Origin: Streptomyces sp. CA-278952
GTDB taxonomy: Bacteria; Actinomycetota; Actinomycetes; Streptomycetales; Streptomycetaceae
NCBI RefSeq assembly: GCF_028747205.1
Contig: NZ_CP112880.1
Span: forward strand, 4,898,001-4,962,000
Length of the DNA: 64,000 bases
Direction of reading: 5' to 3'
The translations under genes and the position numbers were made by a program. The notes under the pieces were generated by a model. It worked only from the letters and a program-made list of their open reading frames with translations, did not search any database and was not told where the DNA came from. Positions 19,730 to 28,117 of the stretch are shown piece after piece (within the stretch, counting starts at the first letter, position 1; every line of letters begins with the position of its first letter).

Positions 19730-20250
19730 AGGGACGCTCCTGGTTCGGGTGATGCGGATGCACGGGCCGTGCTGAGGCGAGGGCTGACGCCATGCCTCGG
19801 GGACTTACTCCATCGTTACGCCCCGATCGGCCCAGGTCGTCACTCCCGATGCCCGTTCCCGGGGCCGTCTTGAGTCGCATCGGGGGCGTGGATCCGTCCT
19901 CCTCGGGTATGACATCGACCCTGACCGCGGGGGCGTCCACGGCTTCGTGGTCACCCACCGTGAGTGCGCCGGGACGCGGGTGGGGAGCGGCGCCGACGGT
20001 GGGCCGGCCCCTCCGGAGCGGTGCCGGACCCGGGGGCGGGGCGGAGCCGGACCCGAGGGTGGCGGATGCCCTGGCGAAGGATGGCGCGGACCTGGCGCGT
20101 TGGGCCGTACGAGTGCGGCGACTTTCCGTCATTCCGGTGCGGTGTGCGGACCGCACAAGATCGGCCGCGGGCGTGCGGTCAGCTTGGCCTGATGTCCTGA
20201 CGGACCCTCAAGCGGTCAATAAAATAAGACAACATCGCGCCACTGTTCCG
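19730..20250. other. Long intergenic stretch without a convincing gene
   Basis: About 520 bp between the ABC ATPase start and the bldA promoter. Open frames on both strands here (for example 19792-20412 +) have the composition of non-coding GC-rich DNA, and the longest runs into the tRNA. I see no ribosome site with a good start and no known RNA structure. It presumably holds the divergent promoters. Its last part is strikingly AT-rich (20218-20235). Confidence 0.5.
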
Positions 20251-20278
20251 CTGATCGAGGGACGTCCCCGGCTAGGGT
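20251..20278 (+). promoter_or_regulatory. Putative bldA promoter
   Basis: TAGGGT (20273-20278), a common vegetative -10 in Streptomyces, is preceded after 16 bp by CTGATC (20251-20256). This gives a leader of roughly 25 nt before the tRNA. An AT-rich block, AATAAAATAAGACAACAT (20218-20235), lies about 15-35 bp upstream of the -35. Prediction by eye. Confidence 0.45.
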
Positions 20279-20307
20279 CGGTAGCCAAACGCGGAGTCGC
20301 GCGGCAC

Positions 20308-20393
20308 GCCCGGATGGTGGAACGTAGACACGGCGAGCTTAAACCTCGCTGCCCCTCGGGGGCGTGCCGGTTCGAGTCCGGCTCCGGGCACCA
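20308..20393 (+). tRNA. bldA: tRNA-Leu(UAA), the UUA-reading developmental tRNA BldA
   Basis: A class II tRNA with acceptor stem GCCCGGA / TCCGGGC, T-arm GCCGG-TTCGAGT-CCGGC and a long variable arm. The anticodon stem is GCGAG / CTCGC, closing the loop CTTAAAC with anticodon TAA at 20340-20342, and CCA is encoded at 20391-20393. The variable arm pairs GCCCC with GGGGC around a short loop. This is the only tRNA able to read the rare UUA codon in Streptomyces; mutants make no aerial mycelium and lose many antibiotics. The surrounding gene order supports orthology with S. coelicolor bldA. Confidence 0.95.
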
Positions 20394-20598
20394 CGCGCCG
20401 CACTGTGCGTGACCCGGACGGCCCAGCCCGTGACCGGCGCCCGGGTCCGTGATCTCGCCCCGCACGCCAGTCCTCCCGGGCTCTCGACGGGCGTCACCTC
20501 AGGCTGCCGCAAAGATCCTCCCCTGGCACTAGGGTGATTCTTTTGCCTACCCATTACTCTTGTGGCAAGGCCACGCAGTGTGGCCATGGAGGAGTGAG

Positions 20599-21480
20599 AT
20601 GAGGAGCAGCAACCCGGTCTTCTCGCGACGGGGGTTCAGCCGCGACAACGGCCACGCGGGCTTCAACGCGACGCCGCAGGCCGGGGCCCCCGCGACGGGC
20701 AACCCGTACGCGCAGGGCACCGCCGCCAACCCGTACGCCACCAACCCCTACGCGCAGACGGACATCCAGGGCGCCCCACAGGCGCCCGCCCGTCCCGACG
20801 TGATGACCATCGACGACGTGGTGACACGTACGGCGATGACGCTCGGCACCGTGATCGTCGCCGCGACCGCCGCCTGGTGGACGCTGCCGGTCGACAAGGC
20901 GAACGTCGGCACGGCGATCGGCGTCGCCATCGGCGCCGCGATCATCGGCTTCGTGCTGTCGCTGGTGAACTCGTTCAAGCGCCGGCCCTCGCCGCCGCTG
21001 ATCCTGACGTACGCGGCGTTCGAGGGTGTCTTCCTCGGCGTCATCAGCAACATCGTCAGTGTCTACTGGGCACCCGGCGCCGCGATGCAGGCGGTGATCG
21101 GCACCATGGCGGTCTTCGCCGGTGTGCTGATCGCCTACCGCACCGGACTGATCCGGGTCACGCGCCGCTTCTACGGCTTCGTGATGGCGGCCGCCATCGG
21201 CTTCACGCTGCTGATGATGGTCAACCTCCTGTTCGCCGTGTTCGGCGGCGGTGACGGCCTCGGCTTCCGCAGCGGTGCGCTCGGCATCATCTTCGGCATC
21301 GTGGCCATCGTCATCGGCGCGTGCATCCTCGCCCTGAACTTCAAGCAGGTCGAGGACGGCATCGCGTATGGCGCTCCGCGCGAGGAGTCCTGGCTGGCGG
21401 CCTTCGGCCTCACCGTGACCCTGGTGTGGATCTACATCGAGATGCTGCGCCTGGTCGCGATCCTCAGCGGCGACGACTGA
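20599..21480 (+). CDS. Bax inhibitor-1/YccA-like integral membrane protein
   Basis: A 293-residue membrane protein. A soluble N-terminus contains three NPYA-type repeats (NPYAQG, NPYATN, NPYAQT) before about seven hydrophobic helices from residue 75 on. The character matches the Bax1-I family in actinobacteria, with the C-terminal LNFKQVEDGIAYGAPREESWLAAFGLTVT block giving the conserved acidic residues. Family members elsewhere act as pH-sensitive calcium leak channels; function in Streptomyces is unknown. ATG 20599 directly follows GGAGGAG. A hairpin terminator follows. Confidence 0.85.
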   Translation: MRSSNPVFSRRGFSRDNGHAGFNATPQAGAPATGNPYAQGTAANPYATNPYAQTDIQGAPQAPARPDVMTIDDVVTRTAMTLGTVIVAATAAWWTLPVDKANVGTAIGVAIGAAIIGFVLSLVNSFKRRPSPPLILTYAAFEGVFLGVISNIVSVYWAPGAAMQAVIGTMAVFAGVLIAYRTGLIRVTRRFYGFVMAAAIGFTLLMMVNLLFAVFGGGDGLGFRSGALGIIFGIVAIVIGACILALNFKQVEDGIAYGAPREESWLAAFGLTVTLVWIYIEMLRLVAILSGDD

Positions 21481-21523
21481 CCGGTCGCGGAGCACGCGTA
21501 ACACCCGCAGGACCCGCGACACC

Positions 21524-21560
21524 GGAACGGCCCGCAGGCATCGTGCCTGCGGGCCGTTCC
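21524..21560 (+). terminator. Intrinsic terminator
   Basis: A 17-bp perfect stem, GGAACGGCCCGCAGGCA / TGCCTGCGGGCCGTTCC, with a 3-nt loop, 43 bp after the membrane-protein stop. Confidence 0.85.
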
Positions 21561-21621
21561 GCGTCTCCTGCCCCCTAGGGCCGCTGGCAGCCGGGCGGGA
21601 GGGCCGCGTAGGGTCGGCCGG

Positions 21622-21939
21622 GTGCTCGATACGACGCCCCTGATCCTGGCCGTGGACCGTTTCGCCGACCGGCTGCGCTCGGCCCCGCAGAGCCGCCTCC
21701 AGCGCGGCGCGGCCGCCGAGGCGCTGGCCGCGGCCCGCGAACTCGCCGGCCGGGCCCAGCGCCTGGAGAACCCGGACGCCGAGCCGCGTGAGCTGCCCGA
21801 CGCCGGGATGTTCGCCGTGGGCGACCAACTCGCCGTCGCCGGGCGGGACCTGGCCGTGGCACTGGAAACGGCCCCGTCCCAGGAGCTCGACGAGGCCGTG
21901 CGGTATGTCGGGGAAGCGGCGGCGCGGGCGTTCGCGTGA
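21622..21939 (+). CDS. Small hypothetical protein
   Basis: A 105-residue, Ala/Arg/Glu-rich, largely helical, probably cytoplasmic protein beginning LDTTPLILAVDRFADRLR. I do not recognise the family. GTG 21622 has a weak GGGTCGG upstream. It converges with the gene ending at 21967. Codon usage and clean helical periodicity support a real gene. Confidence 0.65.
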   Translation: MLDTTPLILAVDRFADRLRSAPQSRLQRGAAAEALAAARELAGRAQRLENPDAEPRELPDAGMFAVGDQLAVAGRDLAVALETAPSQELDEAVRYVGEAAARAFA

Positions 21940-21966
21940 GGCGTACGAGGGGCCCGCGCCCGGCGG

Positions 21967-22848
21967 TCAGAACGAGGCGATGACGCGGTCGGCGAGGATG
22001 TACACGTTGTCCTCGCCGCAGGAGAAGGTCAGCGCGTAGGCGCCCGAGACTCCCGAACCGCCCAGCAGCACCGGCTGCCGGCCCGCCCGCAGGGCGTCGG
22101 CGAGGCGCTCGGCGGTCTCGCGGTGGCCAGGGGTCATGCAGAGCGTGGTGCCGTCGGCGAAGACGTACACGTCGAGCGTGCCCAGCGGGCCGGGCCGCAC
22201 GTCGGTCAGCTCGGTCGCGGTGTCGGCCAGTTCCCCGAGCCGGTTCACCGTGCGCTCGTGGTCGGTGACCACCGGTGTCTGTACGGGGATGAAGTCCGGG
22301 TGCGAGGGGTGGCGGCGGCGGGCGGCGGCCAGCTCGGGGGAGTCCTCGGGGAACTCCGCGATCTCCGGGAGGTCGGTCAGCTCGCCGATCTCGTGCTCCG
22401 CGAGGGTCCGCTCGCTCAGCTCCGCGAGCTCCTCCATCGCCTCGGCCGCTTCGAGGTCCATCGACTCCAGGCCGGCGAAGTCGGCCTGCCGGGGCAGGTA
22501 GTACGGGGCGTCGTCGCCGAGGCCGGACAGGCCGCCCAGCAGGGACGGGGCGTCGGCGGCGTCACGGGCTTCCTGGGCGGCCCAGAAGGCGCGCGCCTCG
22601 GCCAGCTCGCGCTCGCGCTCCTCGGCGAGCGCCTCGGAGACGGCCGCGCGTATCTCCTCGGCGGGAGTGGCCGTACCGCGGCTCTGTGGTGGCACGGAAG
22701 GATGGAGTGCGTGACCGGCGGCCAGCTCCGTGCGCAGCGCCGCGACCTGCTTGCGCAGCCCGTGAGCGGCGTGCAGTGCGGCGGCGCCGACGGCCGTGGC
22801 AGCGGCGGTGGTCAGCAACAGGGCAAATGACATGGCGCTCACTGACAT
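21967..22848 (-). CDS. Hypothetical membrane-anchored protein with coiled coil
   Basis: A 293-residue protein with one N-terminal TM helix (about residues 6-28), then helical Glu/Ala-rich sequence likely to form coiled coil (about 65-95). A long acidic region follows, then a compact C-terminal domain (about 200-293) containing TLDVYVFADGTTLCMTPGHRE and AYALTFSCGEDNVYILADR. Not recognised. Two nearby ATGs are possible (22848 or 15 bases downstream); GGGAG lies very close to the first. No neighbour suggests a function. Confidence 0.7.
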   Translation of the reverse strand: MSVSAMSFALLLTTAAATAVGAAALHAAHGLRKQVAALRTELAAGHALHPSVPPQSRGTATPAEEIRAAVSEALAEERERELAEARAFWAAQEARDAADAPSLLGGLSGLGDDAPYYLPRQADFAGLESMDLEAAEAMEELAELSERTLAEHEIGELTDLPEIAEFPEDSPELAAARRRHPSHPDFIPVQTPVVTDHERTVNRLGELADTATELTDVRPGPLGTLDVYVFADGTTLCMTPGHRETAERLADALRAGRQPVLLGGSGVSGAYALTFSCGEDNVYILADRVIASF

Positions 22849-22992
22849 ACTCCCGGTTTCTATCGATACCCCCGACTTCCTACATCAGCTTGGCCTGTAC
22901 CGGTACGTGCTGTCAGTGCATTACGTCACGAAATGGACAGGTCTTTCGGTCCGGTGTTTAGCCCTATATCCGTCCTGACCTGCGGAAACGAC

Positions 22993-23027
22993 TCTCCCCC
23001 GGGACGCAGATCACATCCTGGGGGAGA
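22993..23027 (-). terminator. Hairpin in the gap upstream of the thiolase 3' end
   Basis: TCTCCCCC / GGGGGAGA forms an 8-bp stem with a 19-nt loop. It is 140 bp past the thiolase stop in that gene's direction and could terminate it. The rest of the 319-bp gap 22849-23167 holds no gene; it has partial duplications of the thiolase end (23067-23083). Confidence 0.45.
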
Positions 23028-23167
23028 TTCGGTCACGGTCGGAGCTCGGTGGGGTTGGCCAGGCGCCTCAGCTCAGCCGCTCGTGCTGGTGGTCGCGCTG
23101 AGTTTCGCCTCCGCTGCGGGCAGGTGCCGCACTCGTACCTCGCGCGACCCCTACCCTCCGCTGCGGC

Positions 23168-24388
23168 TCAGCTCAGCCGCTCGATCACCATCGCCATGCC
23201 CTGGCCGCCGCCCACGCACATCGTCTCCAGGCCCCACTGCTTGTCGTGGAACTGGAGGCTGTTGATCAGCGTGCCGGTGATGCGGGCGCCGGTCATGCCG
23301 AAGGGGTGGCCGACGGCGATGGCGCCGCCGTTGACGTTGACCTTGTCCAGCGGCAGGCCGAGGTCCCGGTAGGAGGGGATGACCTGCGCGGCGAACGCCT
23401 CGTTGATCTCGGCGAGGTCGATGTCGTCGATGGTCAGGCCGGCCCGCTTCAGCGCCTGCTTGCTGGCCTCGACCGGGCCGTACCCCATGATCTCGGGGGA
23501 GAGGCCGGACACGCCGGTGGAGACGATCCGGGCCAGCGGGGTCAGGCCCAGCTCGCGCGCCTTGGTGTCGGACATGATCACCAGGGCCGCGGCGCCGTCG
23601 TTGAGCGGGCAGCAGTTGGCCGCGGTGACCAGGCCGTCGGGGCGGAAGACCGGCTTCAGGCCCTGCACGCCCTCCATGGTGACGCCCGCGCGCGGGCCGT
23701 CGTCCTTGGCGACCACCGTGCCGTCGGGGGTGGTGACCGGGGTGATCTCCCGCTCCCAGAAGCCGTTCTTCAGGGCTTCCTCGGCGAGGTTCTGCGACCG
23801 TACGCCGAACTCGTCCATCTCCTGGCGGGTGACGCCCTTGGACCGGGCCAGGTTCTCCGCCGTCTGCCCCATCGAGATGTACGCGTCCGGCACGAGGCCG
23901 TCCTCGCGCGGGTCGTGCCAGCTCGCGCCGGACTCCTCGGCGCGGGCGGCGGTGCGCGCCTCGGCATCGGCGAACAGCGGGTTGTGCGTGTCCGGGAGGC
24001 TGTCGGAATTGCCCTTGGTGAAGCGGGACACCATCTCGACGCCGGCCGAGATGAAGACGTCGCCCTCGCCCGCCTTGATCGCGTGCAGCGCCATCCGGCT
24101 GGTCTGCAGCGAGGAGGAGCAGTAGCGGGTGACCGTACAGCCGGGAAGGTGGTCCATCCCCATCTGCACGGCGATGATGCGGCCCAGGTTGTTGCCCTGC
24201 TCGCCGCCGGGCAGACCGCACCCCAGCATCAGGTCGTCGATGTCCTTCGGGTCCAGCTCGGGGACCTTGGCCAGCGCGGTCCGGATGATCGTGGCGGTCA
24301 GGTCGTCCGCGCGCAGGTCCTTCAGGGACCCCTTGAAGGCGCGGCCGATCGGCGAACGGGCGGCAGAGACGATCACGGCTTCGGGCAT
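23168..24388 (-). CDS. Thiolase (acetyl-CoA acetyltransferase / 3-ketoacyl-CoA thiolase)
   Basis: A 406-residue thiolase. The nucleophile is Cys90 in RYCSSSLQT, the catalytic His361 is in [10 protein letters not shown], and the second Cys391 is in [11 protein letters not shown]; all three are present. It condenses or cleaves acyl-CoA with acetyl-CoA in beta-oxidation or acetoacetyl-CoA metabolism. Start ATG 24388 is preferred to GTG 24391 because TTGGAG is better spaced. A palindromic operator-like site lies about 113 bp upstream. Degradative versus biosynthetic role is not certain. Confidence 0.94.
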   Translation of the reverse strand: MPEAVIVSAARSPIGRAFKGSLKDLRADDLTATIIRTALAKVPELDPKDIDDLMLGCGLPGGEQGNNLGRIIAVQMGMDHLPGCTVTRYCSSSLQTSRMALHAIKAGEGDVFISAGVEMVSRFTKGNSDSLPDTHNPLFADAEARTAARAEESGASWHDPREDGLVPDAYISMGQTAENLARSKGVTRQEMDEFGVRSQNLAEEALKNGFWEREITPVTTPDGTVVAKDDGPRAGVTMEGVQGLKPVFRPDGLVTAANCCPLNDGAAALVIMSDTKARELGLTPLARIVSTGVSGLSPEIMGYGPVEASKQALKRAGLTIDDIDLAEINEAFAAQVIPSYRDLGLPLDKVNVNGGAIAVGHPFGMTGARITGTLINSLQFHDKQWGLETMCVGGGQGMAMVIERLS

Positions 24389-24500
24389 CACGCGGCTCCA
24401 AGGGGGCTGGAAGGCTGTGTGGACGGACGGAACTCCTCTGGAAGTTACCCGGACGTATCGTCGGGGTCACCCGGCAGGCCGTGTGATGCGGGACTCTTTT

Positions 24501-24516
24501 CTAAGCGCTTGCTCAG
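24501..24516. promoter_or_regulatory. TetR-type operator candidate upstream of thiolase
   Basis: CTAAGCGCTTGCTCAG: arms CTAAGC and GCTCAG (5 of 6 pair) around GCTT. I recall words like TAAGCGCTTGCT near actinobacterial fatty-acid genes controlled by TetR-family repressors. It lies between the GDSL gene end and the thiolase start, where the thiolase promoter should be. Confidence 0.45.
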
Positions 24517-24586
24517 GATGTTCTGCCGAGGGCCCGTCGAGGACCTGCCAATGCCCTGTCGACGTACTGCCGGGTGGTGACGGCCC

Positions 24587-25615
24587 CTACACGGGCCCGT
24601 GGGCGGCGTCCGGGTGCGGGTGCGGGGTGGGCTCCGTGGAGGCGGGCAGGCGCCGCCGCCGACGGTGCTTGAGGAGCGCCCAGGGAGCGCGCGCCCCCGT
24701 GACCTCCGTACCGGCCTCCCGGGCCGCCTGCGACGCGGCCTTCGCCACCGGGAGGATGTCCTCGCGGCGCCCGCCGTCCAGCCGGTCGGTCTCCGGCCAC
24801 AGACCCAGCACCGCGCACAGCGTGGGCAGCACCGCCATGGCCGCCGTGGCATAGCCCTCGGCGGAGGGGTGGTAGTTGTCCGGGCCGAACAGCTCGCGCG
24901 GGTTGGCCGCGAACTCGGGGCCCAGCAGATCGCCCAGCGACACCGTGCGACCCCCCTGCTCCACCGCGCCGATGGTCTGCGCGGCCGCCAGCTGCCGGCT
25001 CACCCGCCGGGCCACCCAGCGCAACGGCTGGTAGACCGGCTCGATCGTGCCCAGGTCCGGGCAGGTCCCGACGACCACCTCCGCCCCCGCCGTCCGCAGC
25101 CTGCGCACCGCCGTCGTCAGACAGCGCACCGACTGGGTCGCGGGCATCCGGTGCGTGACGTCGTTCGCCCCGATCATGATCACGCAGACGTCCGGGACGC
25201 GTGCCGGGTCCGCCAGCAGCAGCGACACCTGCCGCTCCAGATCGTCCGACCTGGCCCCCGGCAGAGCCACGTTCCGCAGGTCCACCGGCCGCTCGGCCAC
25301 CGCCGCGAGCCCCGAGGCCAGCAGCGCACCCGGGGTGTGCCCGGCCCGCCGCACCCCCTGGCCGGCGGCCGTCGAGTCCCCGAGCATCCCGAGCCGCATC
25401 GCGTCGTTCGGCCCGGCGAACGCCACTCCGTACCGTCCGTCCGCGCTCGGCGGGACCGGAGCCGTCCCGCCGCCCACCTGCCGCTTCGCGAGCTGGACCT
25501 CCGCCAGGAACACGCCCACGGCCGCCGCACCGATCAAGCCGATGCTGCCACCGCCGTAGGCCGCGCCCGCCGCGATCCGCCGTGCCACCCTTGCTCTCGA
25601 CACAGTCCGGTCCAC
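24587..25615 (-). CDS. SGNH/GDSL hydrolase with N-terminal membrane segment
   Basis: A 342-residue esterase or lipase-like protein. An N-terminal hydrophobic segment (about 16-40) suggests export or membrane anchoring. SGNH blocks are present: GDSTAAGQG with the nucleophile Ser (block I), IMIGANDVT (block III), and DNYHPSAEGY with the catalytic Asp-His (block V). GTG 25615 follows GAGGAGGAG. It is divergent from cbs, sharing a 132-bp promoter region. Substrate unknown; cell-envelope ester hydrolysis is plausible. Confidence 0.9.
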   Translation of the reverse strand: MDRTVSRARVARRIAAGAAYGGGSIGLIGAAAVGVFLAEVQLAKRQVGGGTAPVPPSADGRYGVAFAGPNDAMRLGMLGDSTAAGQGVRRAGHTPGALLASGLAAVAERPVDLRNVALPGARSDDLERQVSLLLADPARVPDVCVIMIGANDVTHRMPATQSVRCLTTAVRRLRTAGAEVVVGTCPDLGTIEPVYQPLRWVARRVSRQLAAAQTIGAVEQGGRTVSLGDLLGPEFAANPRELFGPDNYHPSAEGYATAAMAVLPTLCAVLGLWPETDRLDGGRREDILPVAKAASQAAREAGTEVTGARAPWALLKHRRRRRLPASTEPTPHPHPDAAHGPV

Positions 25616-25747
25616 CTCCTCCTCGCCGTACAGCCGTACACGTACCTACTTGCCCCGCTGGGGGCTCGGTGTACTCCTCCCTGTACGCAGAGTGGGGCCT
25701 GTACGCATACTCTGGGCCGGACCATCTCGGAGATCCCGGAGTACACG

Positions 25748-27154
25748 GTGCAATTCCACGATTCGATGATCAGTCTTGTCGGCAACACCCCGCTGGTGAG
25801 GCTGCGCAACGTCACGGCAGGCATCCAGGCGACGGTCCTGGCCAAGGTCGAGTACTTCAACCCCGGCGGGTCGGTGAAGGACCGCATCGCGCTGCGCATG
25901 ATCGAGGCGGCCGAGCAGAGCGGGGAGCTGAAGCCCGGCGGCACGATCGTCGAGCCGACCAGCGGCAACACGGGCGTCGGCCTCGCCATCGTCGCCCAGC
26001 AGAAGGGCTACAAGTGCATCTTCGTCTGCCCGGACAAGGTGTCCACGGACAAGATCAACGTGCTGCGCGCGTACGGCGCGGAGGTCGTCGTCTGCCCCAC
26101 CGCCGTTGACCCCGAGCACCCGGACTCGTACTACAACGTCTCCGACCGGCTGGTCACCGAGACGCCGGGCGCCTGGAAGCCCGACCAGTACTCCAACCCG
26201 AACAACCCGCGCTCCCACTACGAGACCACCGGTCCCGAACTGTGGGAGCAGACGGAGGGGAAGATCACCCACTTCGTCGCGGGCGTCGGCACCGGCGGCA
26301 CGATCAGCGGCACCGGGCGCTACCTCAAGGAGATCAGCGAGGGCGCGGTCCAGGTCATCGGCGCGGACCCGGAGGGCTCGGTCTACTCCGGCGGCTCGGG
26401 GCGGCCGTATCTGGTCGAGGGCGTCGGCGAGGACTTCTGGCCGAGCGCGTACGACCGCACCGTCACCGACGAGATCGTCGCGGTGTCCGACAAGGACTCC
26501 TTCCAGATGACGCGGCGGCTCGCCAAGGAGGAGGGGCTGCTCGTCGGCGGCTCCTGCGGCATGGCGGTCGTCGGAGCCCTGGAGGTCGCCAGGCGGCTCG
26601 GCCCCGAGGACGTCGTCGTGGTGCTGCTCCCCGACAGTGGGCGCGGCTACCTGAGCAAAATTTTCAACGACGAGTGGATGGCCGACTACGGCTTCCTGGA
26701 GAACACCGGCTCCTCCGCCAACGTCGGCGCGGTCCTGGACTTCAAGGAGGGCCCGATGCCCTCCCTGGTCCACATGCACCCGGAGGAGACGGTCGGCGAG
26801 GCCATCGAGGTGCTCCGCGAGTACGGCGTCTCCCAGATGCCGATCGTGAAGCCGGGCGCCGGTCACCCGGACGTGATGGCCGCCGAGGTCATCGGATCCG
26901 TCGTGGAGCGGCAGCTGCTGGACGCGCTGTTCACCCAGCGCGCCTCGCTGACCGACCCGCTGGAGAAGCACATGTCGGCCCCGCTGCCGCAGGTCGGCTC
27001 CGGCGAACCGGTCGAGGACCTGATGGCCGTGCTCAGTGGCACGGACGGGGCCGACGCGGCGATCGTGCTCGTCGAGGGCAAGCCCAAGGGTGTCGTGAGC
27101 AGGCAGGACCTGCTGGCGTTCCTCGCCAAGGACGCGGGCGCGGCGAAGGCCTGA
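25748..27154 (+). CDS. cbs: Cystathionine beta-synthase with CBS-domain pair
   Basis: A 468-residue PLP enzyme condensing serine and homocysteine to cystathionine in transsulfuration. The PLP Lys44 is in NPGGSVKDRIA, the phosphate/substrate loop in PTSGNTGVGL, and the PLP-phosphate loop in GVGTGGTISG. Residues about 340-465 form a Bateman module of two CBS domains (MHPEETVGEAIEVL and LPQVGSGEPVEDLMAVL regions), a likely regulatory site. GTG 25748 is chosen from the CGGAG at 25736-25740; the next ATG would cut the conserved HDSMISLVGNTPL. Family members with CBS domains may also act as O-acetylserine sulfhydrylases. Confidence 0.95.
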   Translation: MQFHDSMISLVGNTPLVRLRNVTAGIQATVLAKVEYFNPGGSVKDRIALRMIEAAEQSGELKPGGTIVEPTSGNTGVGLAIVAQQKGYKCIFVCPDKVSTDKINVLRAYGAEVVVCPTAVDPEHPDSYYNVSDRLVTETPGAWKPDQYSNPNNPRSHYETTGPELWEQTEGKITHFVAGVGTGGTISGTGRYLKEISEGAVQVIGADPEGSVYSGGSGRPYLVEGVGEDFWPSAYDRTVTDEIVAVSDKDSFQMTRRLAKEEGLLVGGSCGMAVVGALEVARRLGPEDVVVVLLPDSGRGYLSKIFNDEWMADYGFLENTGSSANVGAVLDFKEGPMPSLVHMHPEETVGEAIEVLREYGVSQMPIVKPGAGHPDVMAAEVIGSVVERQLLDALFTQRASLTDPLEKHMSAPLPQVGSGEPVEDLMAVLSGTDGADAAIVLVEGKPKGVVSRQDLLAFLAKDAGAAKA

Positions 27155-27220
27155 CGGGCCGGTAGCAGGGGCGGGCCGCGGCCACCTGACGGGCCGGAAG
27201 CAGGGTTCGGTCGCGGCCCC
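27151..27220 (+). repeat. Two 35-bp tandem repeats starting at the cbs stop codon
   Basis: Unit CTGACGGGCCGGTAGCAGGG... is repeated once with several changes. The first copy contains the TGA of cbs (27152-27154). The remaining intergenic DNA to 27530 has no recognisable gene. Confidence 0.7.
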
Positions 27221-27530
27221 TGGCGGGCATGCGGCGGCCTTCGCGGAAGCGGCGGGCCTTCGCGAAAACGGTACGAGCGCGTCACGTCCGCGCAGCACCC
27301 GCTTAACACGGCTCCGGCACATTGGTGGGTGTCGGCAGGGAAACCCGCCGGCACCCAGAACGGCGACACCGGACTACGGAGCGGCTCCCGGACCTCCATC
27401 GTCGCCCGGACGCGGGCAACCGGCCCTGACCCGGACCGCGTCCCTCGCGGGGACCGCCGTCGTCCCGCCCCCCGGGTGACCGGGGGTGCGGCGGTCCCCG
27501 CGATATACACCGGGCCACTTCGTGCGGCGC

Positions 27531-27947
27531 TCAGTCCCTCCAGTCGGACGGCGCGCGTTCCTCCCGGCGGCGGAACAGACCGCCGCCCCGCGCCGCCTGG
27601 AACGCGTTGACGCCGACGATGCCGAGCCAGGCCACGACCAGCCCCTCGATCCCGGCGTTCGCGACACCGATCGCCGACAGCGGGATGGCCAGAACCAACG
27701 AGACGATCCCCAGGCCGTGCCGCTCCCCGAAGCTCCACGTCTCCGCCGGACGGGCCCCCCGGGCGACGGACATCTGCTGCTCGGCGAGCTGGCGGCGCAC
27801 CCGCCGGTCGAGTGTGCTGTCGAGGCGCTGCTCGACCTTCTCCAGGAACGAGTCGATGAGCGCGGTCTCGTACTCCGCACCCAGCTCGCCGCGGGCCTGG
27901 AGGGTGGCGGCGAGCTCCTTCTTGAGCTCGTGGTCACGGGCTTCCAT
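27531..27947 (-). CDS. Small two-TM membrane protein
   Basis: A 138-residue protein. The N-terminal ~65 residues form a charged amphipathic helical region (ELKKELAATLQARGELG...). Two hydrophobic segments follow (about 82-101 and 104-122) and a basic tail RRREERAPSDWRD. Family not recognised; the shape resembles small envelope proteins with a cytoplasmic helical domain. ATG 27947 is chosen over GTG 27956; neither has a strong ribosome site. Twin operator-like repeats lie 36-72 bp upstream. Confidence 0.75.
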   Translation of the reverse strand: MEARDHELKKELAATLQARGELGAEYETALIDSFLEKVEQRLDSTLDRRVRRQLAEQQMSVARGARPAETWSFGERHGLGIVSLVLAIPLSAIGVANAGIEGLVVAWLGIVGVNAFQAARGGGLFRRREERAPSDWRD

Positions 27948-27982
27948 ACCGACCACCGTAGGGAGGTCGAGGCGCGCTGACA

Positions 27983-28019
27983 GTGGGGCTAACCCCCGGA
28001 TTTCGTGGGGCTAACCCCC
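27983..28019. promoter_or_regulatory. Twin 15-bp operator-like sites, 22 bp apart
   Basis: GTGGGGCTAACCCCC occurs twice without mismatch at 27983-27997 and 28005-28019. Each copy is internally symmetric (GGGG-CTAA-CCCC), and the period is two DNA turns. They lie 36 bp upstream of the small membrane-protein start (27947, minus strand). Two identical sites in phase strongly suggest cooperative binding of one regulator, whose identity I cannot name. Confidence 0.6.
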
Positions 28020-28117
28020 CTCTGAGCCCTACTCAACCCACGCGGCTTCGACTCGGGCAGGTGGCCTACGCTGGAGGACTACCTCAAGGCGAAAGGCCGG
28101 CGAGAGCGCTGACAGGG

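Noticed and set aside
19792..20412. A 206-codon frame on the plus strand in the bldA upstream region
   Set aside because: It runs through the bldA tRNA gene and has non-coding amino-acid composition.
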